From the NCBI GenBank assembly GCA_021442745.1, contig JABUSI010000056.1, forward strand, positions 1 through 15,356: a stretch of 15,356 nucleotides of DNA, given 5' to 3'. Source of the stretch: Erysipelotrichaceae bacterium (GTDB lineage Bacteria; Bacillota_I; Bacilli_A; Erysipelotrichales; Erysipelotrichaceae). The position numbers and the translations under genes are program-made. How positions within the stretch are numbered: the stretch's first letter is position 1; each line of letters begins with the position of its first letter. Below are positions 13,917-15,356 of the stretch, piece by piece. Below the pieces are notes generated by a model. It had not been told where the DNA came from and searched no databases. It saw nothing but the letters and a program-made list of their open reading frames with translations.

Positions 13917-15356
13917 TTACTTATCATTCATAAACAGCGATACCGCATGGTTCCAGCCGTTTACTTTCTTCTGTTTCGTTATATCGTCCATCTTTGGCAG
14001 ATACACGCCCTTACGGGATGTATTTTCCATCACGGACTCTTCATAGAACCCGCATTGCAGACCGGCTAACAACGCCGCACCCAATGCGCTCGATTCTTCG
14101 CAACCCGATACCATAACCGGAATACCGGCAATATCACTCTGGAATTGCATCAGATACGGATTGCCCGTCGGACCACCGTCCACACACAGACAATTGACTA
14201 CCTTATGACTGTTCATCAGTGACAGGATGTCATGAATCTGGTAGGCAATGGAATCCAATGCCGCCTTGACCACTTCATTTTTCGTCGTCGTCCGCGACAT
14301 ACCGACCAGCATCGCATTCGGTTCGTTTCTCCAGTACGGTGCACCCAGTCCGCTGAATGCCGGTACCAGATACGTTTCATCCTGCGGATTTGCGCTCTCT
14401 GCCAGTGCCGACGTTTCCTTGGCACTTTCAATCAGCTGCAGATCGTTTTTCAGCCACGTAATCACGGCACCGGAATAATTGATGTTTCCTTCCAGGCAAT
14501 ACGTCACTTCATTATTACGGCCCCAGGCTAAAGACGTAACCAGACTTTCGTCGCTGTCATTCCATTCCGTACCGACGTTCATCATCACACTGCTGCCCGT
14601 ACCATAGGTCGCCTTTACCATACCCGGATTGATACACCGTTGTCCGAACAAGGCACCCTGGGAATCCCCGACTAAGGAACAAACCGGTACTTCTTCCGGA
14701 AACAGCCCTTCAAACGTCGTCATTCCGTATTCGTATCCGGAATCCTTCACTTCCGGAAGAATATTCACGTCAATCCCGAACAGGTTACAGATTTCCTCAT
14801 CCCACTGCAACGTATGAATGTTAAACAACTGTGTTCTGGACGCATTCGAATAATCCGTCGCATACACTCTTCCTTCCGTCAGACGATACAACAGATACGT
14901 ATCAATCGTTGACAGATGCAATTCACCTTTCTGATACGCCCGTTTTACGCTTTCTTCGTTTCGTAAGAACCAGGCATACTTGGCAGCCGGAAAATACGGT
15001 GACAGATTCAGACCCGTACGGTCCTTTACCAGCTGTTCTTCCGTAATATCCGCAGTGATATCCCTGGCTCTGGCACACTGCCATACAATCGCATGCGCCA
15101 GAGGATTGCCCGCTTTATCAAAGGCACAGGACGTTTCCCGCTGATTGGTAATACCGATACATGCCACTTCTTCCGGCAATACGTCCGCGTTTTCCAGTAC
15201 TCTGCGCGCCACTTTGATGACGTTGGCATAAATTTCATTCAGATCATGACTCACCCATCCCAGATTGTTGATCATCTGCTTATGGGCAGCATCAAATCGT
15301 TCTACCAGATTCCCCTGCTTGTCAAACAAGATGGCTTTGGTTCCCTGGGTACTCTG
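13917..15356 (-). CDS. FGGY-family carbohydrate kinase, glycerol-kinase-like (5' end cut by window)
   Basis: ATP-dependent cytoplasmic kinase that phosphorylates a small sugar or polyol. The 479 visible residues begin at QSTQGTKA, the N-terminal phosphate-binding loop, so only about ten residues and the start codon are missing; the in-frame TTG at 15329 is internal. The chain follows glycerol kinase closely: ITNQRE (visible residues 69-74), AIVWQC (89-94), TDYSNASRT (167-175), TYGTGS (250-255) and a C-terminal VDGGPTGN ATP-binding motif. Of the glycerol contacts known in GlpK, Arg73, Glu74, Trp92, Tyr121 and Asp231 are kept, but the residue after the catalytic Asp is Ser232 (GDSQ) instead of Gln (GDQQ). 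Glycerol is therefore doubtful as substrate. Beside apiosidase-like genes, a ketose such as apulose is a candidate (inference). It ends in TAA one base before the next ATG, so the two are probably coupled. Confidence 0.9.
   Translation of the reverse strand, partial: QSTQGTKAILFDKQGNLVERFDAAHKQMINNLGWVSHDLNEIYANVIKVARRVLENADVLPEEVACIGITNQRETSCAFDKAGNPLAHAIVWQCARARDITADITEEQLVKDRTGLNLSPYFPAAKYAWFLRNEESVKRAYQKGELHLSTIDTYLLYRLTEGRVYATDYSNASRTQLFNIHTLQWDEEICNLFGIDVNILPEVKDSGYEYGMTTFEGLFPEEVPVCSLVGDSQGALFGQRCINPGMVKATYGTGSSVMMNVGTEWNDSDESLVTSLAWGRNNEVTYCLEGNINYSGAVITWLKNDLQLIESAKETSALAESANPQDETYLVPAFSGLGAPYWRNEPNAMLVGMSRTTTKNEVVKAALDSIAYQIHDILSLMNSHKVVNCLCVDGGPTGNPYLMQFQSDIAGIPVMVSGCEESSALGAALLAGLQCGFYEESVMENTSRKGVYLPKMDDITKQKKVNGWNHAVSLFMNDK

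Noticed and set aside
15327..15329. TTG as the start of the FGGY kinase
   Set aside because: The frame stays open to the window edge and the upstream codons encode the conserved QSTQGTKAI motif, so the gene begins outside the window.
1..15356. CRISPR arrays, tRNA or rRNA genes, insertion sequences, attachment sites
   Set aside because: No direct-repeat arrays, cloverleaf-like sequences, transposase frames or flanking terminal repeats were seen; nearly all of the window is accounted for by the eleven genes.

Overview
The window carries one long run of eleven genes, all on the minus strand and nearly all packed head to tail. It reads as the downstream part of a carbohydrate-utilisation operon from a low-to-mid GC Bacillota (Firmicute). 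The glucose-family PTS with a single-domain EIIA, the BglA-type 6-phospho-beta-glucosidases, the strong AGGAGG-type ribosome binding sites and the many hydrolases without signal peptides all fit a gut fermenter, perhaps an Erysipelotrichaceae-like organism. The phylum is fairly safe; the family is a guess from gene style only.

In transcription order (right to left): a glycerol-kinase-like FGGY sugar kinase, cut by the window edge (15356-13917); a DUF5060/DUF4038 apiosidase-like glycosidase (13915-12359); a 120-bp AT-rich gap with a leader hairpin; a PTS EIIBC permease (12238-10796); a 69-bp gap holding a perfect 12-bp hairpin and a cre-like sequence; a GH43-like glycosidase with a CBM6-like tail (10726-9287); a GH106-like (alpha-L-rhamnosidase-type) enzyme (9284-6678); a second DUF4038 glycosidase (6667-5324); an alpha/beta-hydrolase esterase (5321-4056); a small YcxB-like membrane protein (4056-3574); a GH1 6-phospho-beta-glucosidase (3559-2141); a stand-alone EIIA-Glc-type PTS protein (2129-1635); a hairpin terminator; a second GH1 6-phospho-beta-glucosidase (1532-93); and a final terminator (9-52).

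Proposed joint function (inference): EIIBC plus the separate EIIA import and phosphorylate a glucose-containing glycoside. The GH1 enzymes cleave the phosphorylated beta-glucoside. The GH43, GH106-like and DUF4038 enzymes trim other sugars (candidates are arabinose or xylose, rhamnose and apiose), the esterase removes acyl groups, and the FGGY kinase phosphorylates one released sugar or polyol. None of the hydrolases shows an N-terminal signal peptide, so the whole breakdown appears cytoplasmic and the imported molecule must be small, for example a decorated plant glycoside. This combination of a PTS with GH106-like, GH43 and two apiosidase-like enzymes is the most interesting feature of the window. 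No regulator gene is visible; one may lie upstream of the kinase, beyond the window.
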